Source of the DNA: Desulfocarbo sp964620595 | GTDB lineage: Bacteria > Desulfobacterota > Desulfarculia > Desulfarculales > Desulfarculaceae | Reading direction: 5' to 3' | Length of the DNA: 48,281 bases | NCBI GenBank assembly: GCA_964620595.1 | Contig: CAZUHP010000023.1 | Span: 1-48,281 of the forward strand | Part shown: one piece after another, positions 38,796 through 48,274 of the stretch | How the letters are laid out: each line of letters begins with the position of its first letter | Numbering within the stretch: the stretch's first letter is position 1 | Position numbers and translations under genes: made by a program | The notes under the pieces: model-generated | Database searches by the model: none | What the model saw: the letters and a program-made list of their open reading frames with translations, nothing else | Told to the model about the DNA's origin: nothing

Positions 38796-40004
38796 TCAGG
38801 AATAGGCGCGTTCACCGTGCTCGCTGAGATCCAGCCCCACTTCCTCCTCGGGTTGGGAGACCCGGAGTCCAAAGGTGGCGTCCAATAGCTTGGCCAGGAT
38901 GAAGGTGACCACGAACACGAACCCGATGGTCACTGCCACCGAAACCGCCTGGATACCCAACTGGCCGGGATTGCCGTAGAAAAGCCCCGCGGCGCCGCCC
39001 ACCTCCTGGGCCGCGAACAGGCCGGTGGCCAGGGCGCCCCAGGTTCCGGCCATGCCGTGGCAGGCCCACACGTCCAGGGATTCGTCCAGGCCGCGGGCCT
39101 GGCGGAAGCGGATGGCGTAGAAGCTGATGGGTGCGGCCAGGGCGCCGATGGCGATGGCTCCCAGGGGGGTCACGAAACCCGCCGCCGGGGTAATGGCCAC
39201 CAGCCCCACCACCGCGCCGGTGGCGATGCCCAGCACGCTGGGATGGTCATGGCGCCAGGACAAGAGCATCCAGGCCAGGGCTGCGGCCGCGGCCGCGGTG
39301 TTGGTGTTGACCAGGGCATAGGCCGCCTGGCCGTTGGCGCCCAGGGCGCTGCCCGCGTTGAAGCCGAACCAGCCCACCCACAAGAGCCCCGCGCCCAGCA
39401 CGGTGTAGGGGATGTTGTGGGGTTCCATGGGCGCCTGGGGAAACCCTTTGCGGGGGCCGATGGCCATGGCGAAGGCCAGGGCGGAAAACCCGGCTGCGAT
39501 GTGCACCACCGTGCCGCCGGCAAAGTCCAGGGCCCCCATGGCCCCCATCCAGCCGCCGCCCCACACCCAGTGGCACAGGGGGTCGTAGACCAGGGTGGCC
39601 CACAGGAGCGAGAACACCAGGAAAGTGCCGAACCGCACCCGCTCCACCACCGCGCCGGTGATGAGGGCCGGGGTGATGACCGCAAAGGTGGCCTGGAAGG
39701 CGGCAAAGGCCAGGTGGGGGATGGTGGCCTCGCCCAGGGGCGCGGCGGTCACCCCCTGGAAGCCCAGGTAGCTGAGGTCGCCGATTAAGGAGCCGATATC
39801 CTTGCCAAAAGACAAGGTGTAGCCATAGAGCACCCACTGCACGCCCATCAGCCCCATCATGATGAAGCTGAGGTTGAGGGTGGACAGGATGTTTTTCTTG
39901 CGCACCATGCCTCCATAGAAGAAGGCAAGCGCCGGGGTCATCATGAGCACCAGGGCGGTGCTGATGAGCACCCAGGCGGTGTCGCCGGTATTCAGGTTGG
40001 CCAT
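38796..40004 (-). CDS. amtB: Ammonium transporter
   Basis: 402 residues, about eleven transmembrane helices. Signature segments: FFYGGMVRKKNILSTL, the WVLYGYTLSFG, the DFAGGTVVHIAAGFSALAFA helix with the first pore His, VGWFGFNAGSALGANG, CHGMAGTWGALATGLF with the second pore His, and the end DLSEHGERAYS. ATG 40004 follows AAGGAGGTAAGC; the longer frame upstream is leader. AmtB moves ammonium and is gated by GlnK. Order amtB then glnK is the reverse of the common glnK-amtB. Driven by the sigma-54 promoter at 40113-40128. Confidence 0.95.
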   Translation of the reverse strand: MANLNTGDTAWVLISTALVLMMTPALAFFYGGMVRKKNILSTLNLSFIMMGLMGVQWVLYGYTLSFGKDIGSLIGDLSYLGFQGVTAAPLGEATIPHLAFAAFQATFAVITPALITGAVVERVRFGTFLVFSLLWATLVYDPLCHWVWGGGWMGAMGALDFAGGTVVHIAAGFSALAFAMAIGPRKGFPQAPMEPHNIPYTVLGAGLLWVGWFGFNAGSALGANGQAAYALVNTNTAAAAAALAWMLLSWRHDHPSVLGIATGAVVGLVAITPAAGFVTPLGAIAIGALAAPISFYAIRFRQARGLDESLDVWACHGMAGTWGALATGLFAAQEVGGAAGLFYGNPGQLGIQAVSVAVTIGFVFVVTFILAKLLDATFGLRVSQPEEEVGLDLSEHGERAYS

Positions 40005-40112
40005 GCTTACCTCCTTGAGATTCTCGGATGCGCTGGCAGGGGCCCACGCTTGGCCGAGTGGGCCTCGCCCCTTTGCCGGCCCTTGCCGGGCAGGCGGTGT
40101 GGCCCCAAGCAA

Positions 40113-40128
40113 AGCAACAAGGGTGCCA
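40113..40128 (-). promoter_or_regulatory. Sigma-54 promoter of amtB-glnK
   Basis: TGGCAC-CCTTG-TTGCT on the minus strand matches the TGGCAC-N5-TTGCW consensus at every position. Transcription would start near 40102, with a leader of about 98 nt. The AT-rich stretch at 40135-40180 is where an enhancer-binding protein (NtrC) would bind; I see only a weak symmetric GGTGTTAATCAACC there, no consensus NtrC site. In the 383-bp stretch 40005-40387 I find no gene. Confidence 0.85.
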
Positions 40129-40206
40129 AGCGGATTGGTGTTAATCAACCGTTTGGTATCATTGATTATTTGTGGTGAAGCTCTTGGTGGGGCCGGAAGG
40201 GGAAAG

Positions 40207-40220
40207 CTACCTGGCGGTAG
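40207..40220. repeat. Inverted-repeat element CTACC-N4-GGTAG, copy 1
   Basis: CTACC-TGGC-GGTAG. Same half sites as at 40357 and 40388. It lies between amtB and pbpC. Confidence 0.75.
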
Positions 40221-40356
40221 GATATCCAGGGTGGGGCCAGCCAGCTACGGCCTGCTCCAGCAGGGGCAAGGGTCTATTCCCGTGGCTCCAATCCACCGGG
40301 CCATTGGGGAGTATATCAAGCTAAAACAATGGCTTGTAGGTTGAGGCCCCGCGCAC

Positions 40357-40370
40357 CTACCACTTGGTAG
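40357..40370. repeat. Inverted-repeat element CTACC-N4-GGTAG, copy 2
   Basis: CTACC-ACTT-GGTAG; flanking C and G extend the stem to 6 bp. Confidence 0.75.
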
Positions 40371-40387
40371 GGCTACGCCGGGCGAAC

Positions 40388-40401
40388 CTACCTGGCGGTA
40401 G
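40388..40401. repeat. Inverted-repeat element CTACC-N4-GGTAG, copy 3, over the pbpC stop
   Basis: CTACC-TGGC-GGTAG, identical to copy 1 over all 14 bp. Its first three bases are the complement of the pbpC stop codon. Confidence 0.75.
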
Positions 40402-42616
40402 GGGGTGGTGGCGCCCCCAGTACCGTGAAGTGGGCCCGGGCCTGGGCCTGGCCCCAGTCGCCCCAGGCCCGGACCTCCACCGTGTGGCGGCCAGGGGTGA
40501 GGGGCAGGCGCGCCTCCAGGGGTTGGCCGGCCGTAGCCAAGGAGCGGCCGTCCACCCGCCAGGTGGCGCCTGTGGTGCGGCCGGGGGCCTGGGCCTTCAG
40601 GGCCAGCACCTGCAGCCGGGGTGACAGGTCCGGGTCCAGGGCATACACCGCGCTCGGCGCGGGCACCAGGAGGGTCAGGCTCCCCTGCCGCGTCCTGGGG
40701 ACGGCTGCCGGGGCCTCGGCCTGGCGGGGTCCGTGCAGGGGGCAGGTTTCTTTCGGCAAGGTGCCCGGCGCGAACACCTCCTCCACCGTGGGGCAGGCGC
40801 CGCCGGGGGCGGGCAGGCATCCGCTTTGGGCGCACACCCGGCGCCTTACCATGCCCGGCGGCCAGGGGGGCAGCCGGCCCGGCCGGTCCTGGTGCAGGAG
40901 CAGCATCACCTGGCGCCACAGGGGGCCGGCCCCGGTCACCCCGCTGATGCCCGCCATGGGCCGCCCCTGGAAGTTGCCCACCCACACCCCCACCGTGAAC
41001 TGTTGGGTGAAGCCCAGGCACCAGTTGTCCCGGTGCTGCTGGCTGGTGCCGGTCTTGACCGCGGCCGGGAAGGGCAGCTCCAGCACCCCGTGGCGGCCGA
41101 AGCCCAGGGCCCGGGCCCGGTCGTCGGCCAGGGCGTCGGCCACCAGGCGCGCCGCCGCCGGGCTGAAGACCGGTTGGGGCGCGGGCCGGGCCTGGCCCTG
41201 CCAGAGCAGGGGGGGCGAATACCGGCCGCCCGCGGCCAGGGCGGCGTAGGCGGCGGTCAGGTTCAAGAGGCTCACCTCGCCGTCCCCCAGGACCAGGCCC
41301 AGGCCGTAGTGCTGGGCGCTGCGGGGAAGCCGCAGGCCCAGCCGGTGGAGGCGGGCCAAGAAGGCGGCGGGGGTCATCTCCCGCGCCAGGCGCAGGGCAG
41401 GCAGGTTCAGGGAGCTGGCCAGGGCCACCCGCAGGCGCACCGCGCCCCGCTCCCGGCCGTCGTAGTCCACCGGCCGGTAGGCGCCGCCAGCCACCGCCAG
41501 GGTGAGGGGCTGGTCGGGGATGACCTCGGCCAGGTTGTGCCCCCCCTCCAGGGCCAGGGCATAGAGAAAGGGCTTCAGGGCGCTGCCCGGCGAGCGCGAG
41601 GCCAGCACCCCGTCCACCTGGCCGCCGTCCGGGTCGCGCCAGTCGGCCGAGCCCACCCAGGCCAGCACCGCCCGGTCGCGGTTGCGCAGCACCAGCACCG
41701 CGGCCTGGCGCAGGCCCCGCCCGCGCCGCTCCTGGCAGGTGGCTGCCACCAGGGCGCCTATCCTGGCTTGCAGGCCCGGGTCCAGGAAGGTGCGCACCAC
41801 CCGGGGCGCGGCCGGGGGCAGGCGGCGGGCCAGCTCGCGCACGAAGTGGGGGGCGGGCAGCGGCGGGGGTGGTGGTGGCTTCAAGTCGAGGGGGGCCTCC
41901 AGGGCCTGGGCCAGGGTGGCCTGGTCAATGGCCCCGGCCGCGGCCATGGCCCTCAGGATACGGTTGCGCCGGGCCCGGAGCCGGGGCCGGGAAGCGGGCC
42001 GGAGCAGGCGGGAGGGGTCCTGGGGCAGGGCCATGATCAGGGCGGCCTCGGCCGGGGAAAGGCGCGCCGGTTGCTTGCCCAGAAGCTCGCGGCAGGCCGC
42101 GGCCAGGCCCACCAAGGGGCCGCCAAAGGGGGCCCGGTTCAGGTATTGGCAGAGTATCTGGTCCTTGCTGAGCCGCGCCTCCAGCCACAGGGCCCGGGCC
42201 ATCTCCCGCAGCTTGACCGCCAGGCTGCGCGGTGCGGGATGCTCCAGGCGGGCCAGTTGCATGGTGATGGTGGAGCCGCCCGATACCACCCGGCCGGCCT
42301 TTAGGTTCTGCCAGGCCGCGCGCAGCAGGGCCAGGGGGTCCAGGCCGGGGTGGTGGTAGAAGCGCCGGTCCTCGGCGGCCAGGGCCGCGGCCTTGACCAG
42401 GGGGGGTATCTCCTCCGGCCCCAGCCAGGGGCCGGCCCGGCGGCTGGGATGGGCCACCTCGCCCAGGGGCGAGCCGTCGCCGGCCAGCACCACGAGGTCG
42501 GCCCGGGGGCCGTAGCCCTGGCCGGGCGGCCTGCCCGGCCAGAGCACCGCCAGGGCCCACAGCACCAGGGGAAGGGCCACCAGCGCCGCCGCTGCTGCGA
42601 ACAGCCAGCGCTTCAC
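40388..42616 (-). CDS. pbpC: Penicillin-binding protein 1C
   Basis: 742 residues. An N-terminal membrane helix (FAAAAALVALPLVLWALAVLW) anchors it. The GT51 glycosyltransferase domain has EDRRFYHHPG and GGSTITMQLARL (the catalytic Glu of EDRRF). The transpeptidase domain has SXXK in SRSPGSALKPF, SLN, and KTGTS. A C-terminal domain with CAQSGCLPAPGGACP and a beta-rich end (BiPBP type) identifies PBP1C. Starts at GTG 42616, overlapping the TGA of the alpha-2-macroglobulin gene in a GTGA junction, so translation is coupled. PBP1C and alpha-2-macroglobulin act together in repair after envelope attack in other bacteria. Confidence 0.95.
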   Translation of the reverse strand: MKRWLFAAAAALVALPLVLWALAVLWPGRPPGQGYGPRADLVVLAGDGSPLGEVAHPSRRAGPWLGPEEIPPLVKAAALAAEDRRFYHHPGLDPLALLRAAWQNLKAGRVVSGGSTITMQLARLEHPAPRSLAVKLREMARALWLEARLSKDQILCQYLNRAPFGGPLVGLAAACRELLGKQPARLSPAEAALIMALPQDPSRLLRPASRPRLRARRNRILRAMAAAGAIDQATLAQALEAPLDLKPPPPPPLPAPHFVRELARRLPPAAPRVVRTFLDPGLQARIGALVAATCQERRGRGLRQAAVLVLRNRDRAVLAWVGSADWRDPDGGQVDGVLASRSPGSALKPFLYALALEGGHNLAEVIPDQPLTLAVAGGAYRPVDYDGRERGAVRLRVALASSLNLPALRLAREMTPAAFLARLHRLGLRLPRSAQHYGLGLVLGDGEVSLLNLTAAYAALAAGGRYSPPLLWQGQARPAPQPVFSPAAARLVADALADDRARALGFGRHGVLELPFPAAVKTGTSQQHRDNWCLGFTQQFTVGVWVGNFQGRPMAGISGVTGAGPLWRQVMLLLHQDRPGRLPPWPPGMVRRRVCAQSGCLPAPGGACPTVEEVFAPGTLPKETCPLHGPRQAEAPAAVPRTRQGSLTLLVPAPSAVYALDPDLSPRLQVLALKAQAPGRTTGATWRVDGRSLATAGQPLEARLPLTPGRHTVEVRAWGDWGQAQARAHFTVLGAPPPPTAR

Positions 42617-45600
42617 CGCACCACCAGCCTCCCGGCCCGGCTGGTGCCGAACACCTCGGGCGCGTACATCTCCTCGGCCCGGGCCGGGCGCAGCACGAAT
42701 CCGCCGGGCACCGTGGCCCGCAGGCGGTAGCGGAAGGAGTATACCCCGGGCTCCAGGCGGGGGGCATAGAGGAGCAGCCGGTCCTTGCGCAGCTCGCGCC
42801 AGCGCCAGGGCCCGCCGGGCTGCGCACCCCGCGGCCGTCCCCAGGCCGCGCCCACCGGCTCCAGGCCGGCAGGGAAGGGATCGGAAAGCAGCACGTGGTG
42901 CCTGGTCTGGGTCACCACCAGGGTGAGCACGCTTTCCATCTCCTGGCCCACCCGGGGGGGCTGGCCGTCCGGGCCGTCCGCCGGCCGGTACAGGCGCGAC
43001 AGGCCCAGCCCCGCGTTCACCGGCCGGTCCGGCGGCCGGGCCGGGGCGTAGCGCAGCCGGGCGCTCCAGAAGGGCCGCCCCTGGCCCTGGGCGCGGATCA
43101 GCACCTCCTGGGCCCGGCCCGGCTCCAGGAGGTTGCGAACCACCTCCACCGTCACCGGCGGTACCCCGGGCCCGCTGAAGCGGTGGTCCAACAGCTCGCG
43201 GCCGTCCAGCACCACCTGCAGGTTCACCGGCCCGCTGCCCGCGGCTTTCAGGTAGGCGCCCAGCCCCCACAGGCCGAACACCGCCTCCTGGGTGGAGAGG
43301 TTGGCCTCCTGTCCCAGGCGCAGGGCCACCCAGGCGGCCAGCTTGGCCAGGCGGGGATAGTGGGGCCGGGCCCGGCAGAGGGCCCACAGGGCGGCGGCAT
43401 TACCCCGCAGGGTGGAGCCCATCACCGCCTTGAGCCCGCCGGGGTTCACGGCGGTGAAGTGGAGCTGGCCGGCGCTCTCCTCGGCCAGGTTGTCGAGCTG
43501 CGCCACCAAGGCGGCCACTGCCTGGTCCTGTCCCAGGCTGTGGGCCGCGTCCAGCAGGCAGGCCAGGCCAAAGGGGGTGAGCCCCTGGCTGCGGGTGAGC
43601 GCCGCCTGCAAGAGCGGCACCAGGCGGGGGGCCTCTTCCCGGGCCAGGGCGGCCAGGGCCAGGGCCTCGGCCAGGCGTCCGGGCAGGTCGTCGGCCCGGG
43701 GCGGCTTGCCGTGGCGCAGGCGGCCCAGGAGATAGTCCCTGGCCTGCTGGCGCACCTCCGGGCCCAGGCCCGGTCCCTGGGGATCCATCTGGCGCGCGGC
43801 CAGGAGGGCATAGGCGGTGAGGAACACATTGGGCCGTTTGAGGCCCGGCCAGAAGGCGAACCCGCCGGAGGGGGTCTGGAAATCCGCGGCCTGGGCCAGG
43901 GTCCGGGCCACGGACCGGCGGTCGCCAGGGTCGGGTATGAGCCCAAAGGCGCTGCCTTGGCGCAGGCGGAAGGCCCGGGCCGCGGCCCGGCTGAGGCGCT
44001 GCTCCAGGCAGTCCCAGGGGTAGTCGATCAACTCCTGCACCGCCGGGCGCAGGCCCGCGGCCGGCGAGGGCGCCACCACGATGGAGAGCCCGCCCCGCCC
44101 CGGCTGGGCCCCGGCCGGGAGCAGAAGGGGAACCCTTGCCTCGGCCCGCCCCTTTCCGGGGTCCAGGCCGCCGGCCGCGGCCGCGGTGAGGAGCGCGCCC
44201 CTGGGCAGCACCTCCAGGCCGAAGCGGGCCGCGTCCGCCTGGCCGGCCATGACCGCCCGCAGGGTGAGCCAGGCCTTGCCGCTTTGCACGGCCTCCACCT
44301 TGAAACCGATGGTGCGGCTCTCGCCCGGCTCCAGGTGGAGGTTCTTTTCCAGGGGCGGTGACAGCTTCAGGCCCCGGGCGGTTGCTCGCACCGTGACTTC
44401 GCCCGCCTGGGAGGAGAGGTTCTGCACCGTGACCCGGGCGGAGAAGCGGTCGCCCTGCACCGCGAACCGGGGCAGGGCCGAGAGCATCTGCAAGGGCTGC
44501 CGGGCCTTGACCACCGCCTTGCCCAGGCCGAAGCCGTCGGACTTGTCCGCGGCGATGGCCACGATGCGATAGGAGGTGAGGCTGTGGGGGAGCTTGAACC
44601 GGGCCGCCAGCCGGCCCTGCTCGTCGGTTTCGGCCTGGGCCAGCCAGAACACGGCGGGATGGAACTTGCGCCGCAGGGCGAGCCCCTTGCCGCCGCCGCC
44701 GGCCGCCTGGTCGCCCTTTTGGCCCTCGAAGCGCCGCCCCACCACCTGGGTGCGGGTGTCGGCGCTGAGCACCGTGAGCGGCTGCCGGCGGCCGAAGGTC
44801 TGGCGCGGGTCATAGGAGTTGCGCCCGCCGGCCGCGCTCAGCACCCGCTCGTCCACGGCCAGGAGGGTCACCTGGGCCTGGCAGGGGTCGCCCTCGGCGT
44901 CGCGCACCAGCACCTGGGCGCGCACCCGGGCCCCGGGCCGCACCTGGCCCTGGCCGGTGGTGAGCTCCACCTTGAGCCCGGCGTCCGGCGCCTTGACCGC
45001 CAAGGTGGCATAGCCCACCCGCACCTGGGGCTTGCCCAGGTCCAGGCCGCCGCCGACCGGCCGGCTCACCCGGCCGCGCACCAGCACCACTCCCAGGAAG
45101 AGGTTGGGCGCGTCTCCGGCCTCTATCGGCAGCTCCACGGTCGGCGCCGGTCCCTCCACCTGGCGCACCACCACCCGGCGCACACCCTGGCGCTCCAGGG
45201 TGATCAGGGCGGTGGCCCGGGCAAAGGGGCTCTTGATGAGCAGCCGCACCCTCTGGCCGGGGCGCGGCTCGGCGAGTTGGGCCAACAGTTCCAGGCGGTG
45301 GTCGTCGAAACGCTGCCACCCGGCCAGGCCCTGGCCCGCGGCATAGACATAGGTGGCCGAGCGGGTGAGGCGGCCGGCCGCGTCCTTGGCCTCGGCCACC
45401 ACCACATAGGTGCCAGCCTGGGGCGGGATGAAGTTCACCGTGTAGGGCTCGCTGCCCATCTCGATGGCCTGTTGCCACACCTGGCTGCGCCGGGCCTTGC
45501 CCAGATAGCGCCAGAAGCCGCCTGGCCCCCGCTCGCGCACCGTCTCCCACACCTGGCGATAGGCCGTGAGCTTGACCTTGAGGGGCGGGGCGGGCTGGTT

Positions 45601-48141
45601 GTCCGCCGTGGCCGCGGCCACCTCCACCTCGGCCGGCTGGCCGGCCGTGGCCAGGGCCGCAGCCTTGAGGCCCAGGTACACCCCGGCCGGGTGCACCAGG
45701 TAGCCGGCCCCCTGGCTCACCGTGAGCCCGGCCGTGTCGGCCACCAGGGCCTCCAGCCCCACCCGCACCGGCAGCCCGGGTAGGGGGTGGGCCGCGGGCA
45801 GCTCCAGCCGGGCCCGGCCCTCGTGGTCCAGCCTTGCCTCCAGGTCGGCCAGGTGGCGCCGCAGGCGGGGCTCCTCCAAGGGCAGGTCGCCCACCGCGTA
45901 GCCCTCCAGCCGCGGGGGCGCGAAGTGGGCGGGCGACTGGGCCACCCGGAGCTTCACCCTGCCCTTGGCCACCGGCGCGCCAAAGAGATACTCGGCCTGC
46001 ACCCGGGCCCGGCCGCCGGCCTCGGCTCCCACCTGGTCCTTGGGCGCGCCCAGCCGCACCCGGAAGTCCGGCGGTCGGAAGGAGGCCACCCGGAAGGAGC
46101 CGGCGTGCAGGTCGCTGCCCTGGCGCTTCAGCCAGATGCCGTACCTGCCCAGGCGGGCGTGGGGGGTGAGGCGGAATTCGCCGGCCAGCGAGCCGTAGGC
46201 ATTGGGCCGGCCCTTCAGGGTGTGCAGCACCCGGCCGTAGGGGTCGCGCACCTCCAGGGTCACCTCGCCCGGGCCGGGCAGGGCCAGGCCTTGGGGCGTC
46301 TGCTTTCGCAGGTACACCACCAGCCGCACCGTCTGGCCGGGCTGGTACAGGGGGAGTTGGGTGATGGCGTGGGCGGCCAGGGGACTTTGCCGGCCGGGCC
46401 GGCGCCAGTCCATGCCGGGCAGGATCGAGTAGATCAGGTCATCGGCCCACTGGCTGGGCAGGAGCGCGAAGTCGTCTCCCTGCCGGGCCAGCAGGAAGAC
46501 CATGGGGTCGCGCCAGGGCCGCTTGTGGTCCCGGGCCGGGGCCAGCTCGGCCAGGGAGGGCAGCCGGGCCAGGCCGCGCTCGTCGCTCACCCCCTGCCAG
46601 AGCACCTTGTTGGTGCGGTCCCTGAGTTCCAGGGCCACCCCGGCCAGGGGCAGGCCGGTGGAGAGCCGGGTCACCCAGGCTGCGCCGGAACTCTGGCCCA
46701 GCTTCAGGGTGAGGCCCAGGTCGGTCACCTGGATGAAGGCGCGCTGCACCCGCTCCCGGGGGCGGCCCTTGGCGTCGGGCCAGGTGGCGCGCACGTCCAG
46801 GAGCACCAGGCCGCCCTTGGGGTCGCGGCCCAGGAGCTTTTTCAGGTCCAGGGGCCGGTACACCGTCTGGTTGGCGGGCAGCTCGAGGCTGATCTCCCGG
46901 GCCACCGCCCCTCCCACGCCTTGCACGGGAGGACGGGGCTTTTGCTCCCAGGAGCGGTCCCCCTCGGCCACCAGGGCGGGCACCGCCTGGTCGGGCGCCA
47001 GGGGCCGGAGCCCCACCCGCAGGCGGTGGAGATTGCGCAGGCGCAGGGGGTAGAGCGGCCGGCCCTTTGCCTCCAGCACCCCCTTGCCCCCGGCCAGGCT
47101 GAAGAAGGGCTCCAGGTCGCCGGTGAGGAAATTCAGCTCCAGGTGCTTTTCGAGCCTCGTGCCCCAGGCGTCCTTGAGGCCCGGCAGGATGGCCACCCGG
47201 TAGCGGGTGCGCGGCTTGAAACCCCGGCCCAGGTACAGCCAGGTGGTGGGTTCCTTGCCGAACTCCTCCGGGTCCAGTTCGATCGGCGGGCTTATGCGCA
47301 GGTGCTCGAGCGCCTCCTTGGGGACCACCGGGTTGTTGAACCGGAGCACCAGGACCGAGTCCGGGTCGTAGCCGCCGCCCAGGGCGGTGTCCATCTGCCA
47401 GCGGACAAGGGTGAGCGGCCGGAAGGTCTGATACTCGAAGCGGAGGCTCTGGTTGAAGGGGCGGTTGCCCTGGCTGGGCTGGAGGCCGGGCCCCACCACC
47501 AGCACCGCCCGGCTCTTGCCGGGCAGGTCCTGGCTGGGGCTGAGGATATAGAGCCGGCCCTGCTGCTCCCGTTGCCAGGAAGGCAGGGCCGCCTCCACCG
47601 CCTGGAGGCTCACCCGCCGGCCGCCGGCCTCGATGAAGCTGTGGCGGGCCAGGGAGGCCAGATCCACCGGCTGGTTCAGGGCGAGCTTTATCTGCGGCCG
47701 CGGACCCAGCACCGCGCCGGGCTTGGGCCAGACCCGCACCACCTCCACCGGCGGCGTCTCCACCACTGCCCGCACCGCCCGGGCCAGGCGGGAGCCGTCC
47801 AGGGCCCGGATGCCGGCCGGCACCAGGAGGGTGATCCGGCTGGAGCCCACCAGGGGCCGGTCCAGGATGTAGGCCAGGGTGCGGGGGCCCAGCCAGCGGT
47901 AGGACCCGGCCGGCCGGGGGTCCAGGCGGAGGGGCGCGTTTTCGGGCGCCTGGCTCATGTCGCCCAGGGCGCGCATGTCCCGGCTGAAGCGCACCACCAC
48001 CTGGGTGAGACGCTCCACCCGCCCCTGGGGCAGAAGGCTTTCCACGGCCAGGCCCGCGCCCCGGGCAGGGGCGGGCACCGCCGCCAAGGCAAGGGTGAGG
48101 ACCAGCAGCAGCCCCAGACCAAGGGAAACCAGGCGGTGCAT
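42613..48141 (-). CDS. Bacterial alpha-2-macroglobulin (YfhM-like)
   Basis: 1842 residues from ATG 48141, which follows GGAGATGTC. A type I signal peptide (MHRLVSLGLGLLLVLTLALA) is followed by AVPAPARGAG with no lipobox Cys. MG-type domains follow (SSRITLLVPAG; YQPGQTVRLVVYLRKQTPQG; a bait-like region; GRLAARFKLPHSLTSYRIVA). The thioester motif CLEQ lies in YPWDCLEQRLSRAA near residue 1377, followed by the alpha-helical complement-like domain and the C-terminal receptor-like domain ending EVFGTSRAGRLVVR. It traps attacking proteases in the periplasm by covalent bonding. It is coupled to pbpC. Confidence 0.95.
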   Translation of the reverse strand: MHRLVSLGLGLLLVLTLALAAVPAPARGAGLAVESLLPQGRVERLTQVVVRFSRDMRALGDMSQAPENAPLRLDPRPAGSYRWLGPRTLAYILDRPLVGSSRITLLVPAGIRALDGSRLARAVRAVVETPPVEVVRVWPKPGAVLGPRPQIKLALNQPVDLASLARHSFIEAGGRRVSLQAVEAALPSWQREQQGRLYILSPSQDLPGKSRAVLVVGPGLQPSQGNRPFNQSLRFEYQTFRPLTLVRWQMDTALGGGYDPDSVLVLRFNNPVVPKEALEHLRISPPIELDPEEFGKEPTTWLYLGRGFKPRTRYRVAILPGLKDAWGTRLEKHLELNFLTGDLEPFFSLAGGKGVLEAKGRPLYPLRLRNLHRLRVGLRPLAPDQAVPALVAEGDRSWEQKPRPPVQGVGGAVAREISLELPANQTVYRPLDLKKLLGRDPKGGLVLLDVRATWPDAKGRPRERVQRAFIQVTDLGLTLKLGQSSGAAWVTRLSTGLPLAGVALELRDRTNKVLWQGVSDERGLARLPSLAELAPARDHKRPWRDPMVFLLARQGDDFALLPSQWADDLIYSILPGMDWRRPGRQSPLAAHAITQLPLYQPGQTVRLVVYLRKQTPQGLALPGPGEVTLEVRDPYGRVLHTLKGRPNAYGSLAGEFRLTPHARLGRYGIWLKRQGSDLHAGSFRVASFRPPDFRVRLGAPKDQVGAEAGGRARVQAEYLFGAPVAKGRVKLRVAQSPAHFAPPRLEGYAVGDLPLEEPRLRRHLADLEARLDHEGRARLELPAAHPLPGLPVRVGLEALVADTAGLTVSQGAGYLVHPAGVYLGLKAAALATAGQPAEVEVAAATADNQPAPPLKVKLTAYRQVWETVRERGPGGFWRYLGKARRSQVWQQAIEMGSEPYTVNFIPPQAGTYVVVAEAKDAAGRLTRSATYVYAAGQGLAGWQRFDDHRLELLAQLAEPRPGQRVRLLIKSPFARATALITLERQGVRRVVVRQVEGPAPTVELPIEAGDAPNLFLGVVLVRGRVSRPVGGGLDLGKPQVRVGYATLAVKAPDAGLKVELTTGQGQVRPGARVRAQVLVRDAEGDPCQAQVTLLAVDERVLSAAGGRNSYDPRQTFGRRQPLTVLSADTRTQVVGRRFEGQKGDQAAGGGGKGLALRRKFHPAVFWLAQAETDEQGRLAARFKLPHSLTSYRIVAIAADKSDGFGLGKAVVKARQPLQMLSALPRFAVQGDRFSARVTVQNLSSQAGEVTVRATARGLKLSPPLEKNLHLEPGESRTIGFKVEAVQSGKAWLTLRAVMAGQADAARFGLEVLPRGALLTAAAAGGLDPGKGRAEARVPLLLPAGAQPGRGGLSIVVAPSPAAGLRPAVQELIDYPWDCLEQRLSRAAARAFRLRQGSAFGLIPDPGDRRSVARTLAQAADFQTPSGGFAFWPGLKRPNVFLTAYALLAARQMDPQGPGLGPEVRQQARDYLLGRLRHGKPPRADDLPGRLAEALALAALAREEAPRLVPLLQAALTRSQGLTPFGLACLLDAAHSLGQDQAVAALVAQLDNLAEESAGQLHFTAVNPGGLKAVMGSTLRGNAAALWALCRARPHYPRLAKLAAWVALRLGQEANLSTQEAVFGLWGLGAYLKAAGSGPVNLQVVLDGRELLDHRFSGPGVPPVTVEVVRNLLEPGRAQEVLIRAQGQGRPFWSARLRYAPARPPDRPVNAGLGLSRLYRPADGPDGQPPRVGQEMESVLTLVVTQTRHHVLLSDPFPAGLEPVGAAWGRPRGAQPGGPWRWRELRKDRLLLYAPRLEPGVYSFRYRLRATVPGGFVLRPARAEEMYAPEVFGTSRAGRLVVR

Positions 48142-48237
48142 GACATCTCCATTTTTTTGATGGCGCCGGCAAGGTCGTGACCAAGACCGGTGATATGCCC
48201 AGTGTACGGGCCCCGGCCGGCCGCGGTCAACGCGCGA

Positions 48238-48274
48238 GGGGGCGACGGGGGGCAAGGGGGGGCGGCGGGGGGCG
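48238..48274. repeat. G-rich tract with GGCGACGG words (copy D, inverted)
   Basis: On the minus strand it reads CCCCCCGTCGCCCCC plus further C runs, the same design as the tracts at 7792 and 36122. It is upstream of the alpha-2-macroglobulin gene, about 100 bp before its start. Confidence 0.55.
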
